A stretch of DNA of 6,776 bases from an uncultured Bacteroidales bacterium. Its GTDB lineage: Bacteria; Bacteroidota; Bacteroidia; Bacteroidales; Muribaculaceae. The notes under the pieces are model-generated. The model made no database searches. It saw only the letters and a list, made by a program, of their open reading frames with translations, and was not told the origin of the DNA. Made by a program: the position numbers and the translations under genes. Position 1 is the stretch's first letter, and every line of letters starts with the position of its first letter. This document shows positions 6,068 through 6,776 of this stretch, piece after piece. The stretch is from NCBI GenBank assembly GCA_947175585.1, contig CAMWNL010000092.1:1-6776 (forward strand), written 5' to 3'.

Positions 6068-6776
6068 ATGTCTACATTGCAAGCTGATCGTCCAAAACGT
6101 CTGATGGCACTTGATGTGCTCCGAGGCATTACGATTGCCGGGATGATACTCGTAAACAATCCCGGAGGTTGGGATGCGATCTATCCGCCGTTGCGCCATG
6201 CCGAGTGGAATGGTCTGACGCCGACCGACCTCGTTTTCCCGTTCTTCATGTTTATCATGGGTATTTCATCCTACCTGTCGCTGCGTAAGTACAATTTCCA
6301 ATTGTCTATGCCGACGGTGGGCAAGATTGTTAAACGCACGGTGCTGATCTTCTTCGTCGGCTTTTTCCTCACATGGCTGTCGATGTTTTTGCGAGGTGTC
6401 TACACCGGAGCCGCTTTGTGGGAGACGATTATGACTTTTGACCAGATCCGTATCCTTGGCGTGCTTCCCCGTCTGGCTCTCTGCTACGGCGTCGGCTCGC
6501 TGTTGGGCATTATGTTCAGCCGTCGCGCGCTAAAATGGATTGTCGCGCTGATGCTGGTCGTTTATACTGTTATACTCGTCTTCGGTCATGGATTCGAATT
6601 TGCCGAACACAATGTTATCGCCGTCGTCGACCGCGCCGTGCTTGGTGAAGCTCACATGTACACAGACTGGATTGACGGTGTGTCGCTGAAATTTGATCCT
6701 GAAGGATTCCTCAGCACTCTCCCGTCTATCGCCCACATGCTGATTGGTTTCCTTTGCGGAGGTGTGATAGTAGGCA
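6068..6776 (+). CDS. HGSNAT-like multi-pass membrane acyltransferase, N-terminal part
   Basis: The frame is open from the ATG at 6068 to the window edge (236 full codons), so the C-terminus is missing; relatives have roughly 370-400 residues. It belongs to the heparan-alpha-glucosaminide N-acetyltransferase/DUF5009 group (NagX-like), membrane enzymes thought to move an acetyl group from cytoplasmic acetyl-CoA to an amino sugar across the membrane. The diagnostic motifs are RLMALDVLRGITIAGMILVN (residues 11-30), RHAEWNGLTPTDLVFPFFMF (43-62), RILGVLPRLALCY (128-140) and FDPEGFLSTLPSI (209-221). His44 corresponds to the active-site histidine of human HGSNAT (KHASWNGLT). Membrane helices are apparent near 14-31, 54-73, 89-108, 129-149, 154-172 and 218-236. 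The gene begins 33 bases after the dehydrogenase stop with no promoter, terminator or Shine-Dalgarno between them, which suggests cotranscription. The acceptor sugar in bacteria is not established; peptidoglycan or glycan-breakdown amino sugars are candidates. Confidence 0.88.
   Translation, partial: MSTLQADRPKRLMALDVLRGITIAGMILVNNPGGWDAIYPPLRHAEWNGLTPTDLVFPFFMFIMGISSYLSLRKYNFQLSMPTVGKIVKRTVLIFFVGFFLTWLSMFLRGVYTGAALWETIMTFDQIRILGVLPRLALCYGVGSLLGIMFSRRALKWIVALMLVVYTVILVFGHGFEFAEHNVIAVVDRAVLGEAHMYTDWIDGVSLKFDPEGFLSTLPSIAHMLIGFLCGGVIVG

Overview
The window is ordinary chromosomal DNA of a Bacteroidota bacterium, most likely of order Bacteroidales. Four points support this. A DUF4295 gene, a family known from Bacteroidota, directly follows rpmG. 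There is a clear Bacteroides-type promoter (TTG-N20-TATCTTTG). None of the five gene starts has a Shine-Dalgarno sequence. The protein variants (bL33 form, PBP1A linker, HGSNAT-like acyltransferase) also fit the phylum. The fairly balanced base composition would suit a gut family such as Muribaculaceae, but that is inference.

Layout: all genes lie on the + strand. (1) At 13-361, the end of a ribosomal-protein cluster: rpmG (bL33), then a 49-residue DUF4295 protein, probably the Bacteroidota ribosomal protein bL38, closed by a strong intrinsic terminator at 394-434. (2) At 362-699, a gene-free stretch holding that terminator, a GC-rich palindrome that may be a dispersed repeat, and the promoter of the next gene. 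(3) At 700-3081, a bifunctional class A penicillin-binding protein (PBP1A type) with intact glycosyltransferase and transpeptidase motifs, closed by a second terminator at 3101-3138. (4) At 3239-6034, a 931-residue fusion of an FAD-linked 2-hydroxyacid dehydrogenase, ferredoxin-like Fe-S motifs and two CCG (heterodisulfide-reductase-type) domains, close in plan to Dld-II D-lactate and YdiJ-type D-2-hydroxyglutarate dehydrogenases. (5) From 6068 to the window end, the N-terminal 236 codons of a multi-pass membrane acyltransferase related to human HGSNAT, 33 bases behind the dehydrogenase and probably cotranscribed with it.

The genes form three transcription units: translation, peptidoglycan synthesis, and an oxidoreductase/acyltransferase pair. 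I see no mobile element, CRISPR array, tRNA, rRNA or defence system, and no convincing undescribed multi-gene system. The points worth a second look are the palindrome at 523-540, the perfect inverted repeat built into the PBP1A promoter, the unassigned substrate of the Fe-S flavoprotein, and its pairing with the acyltransferase.
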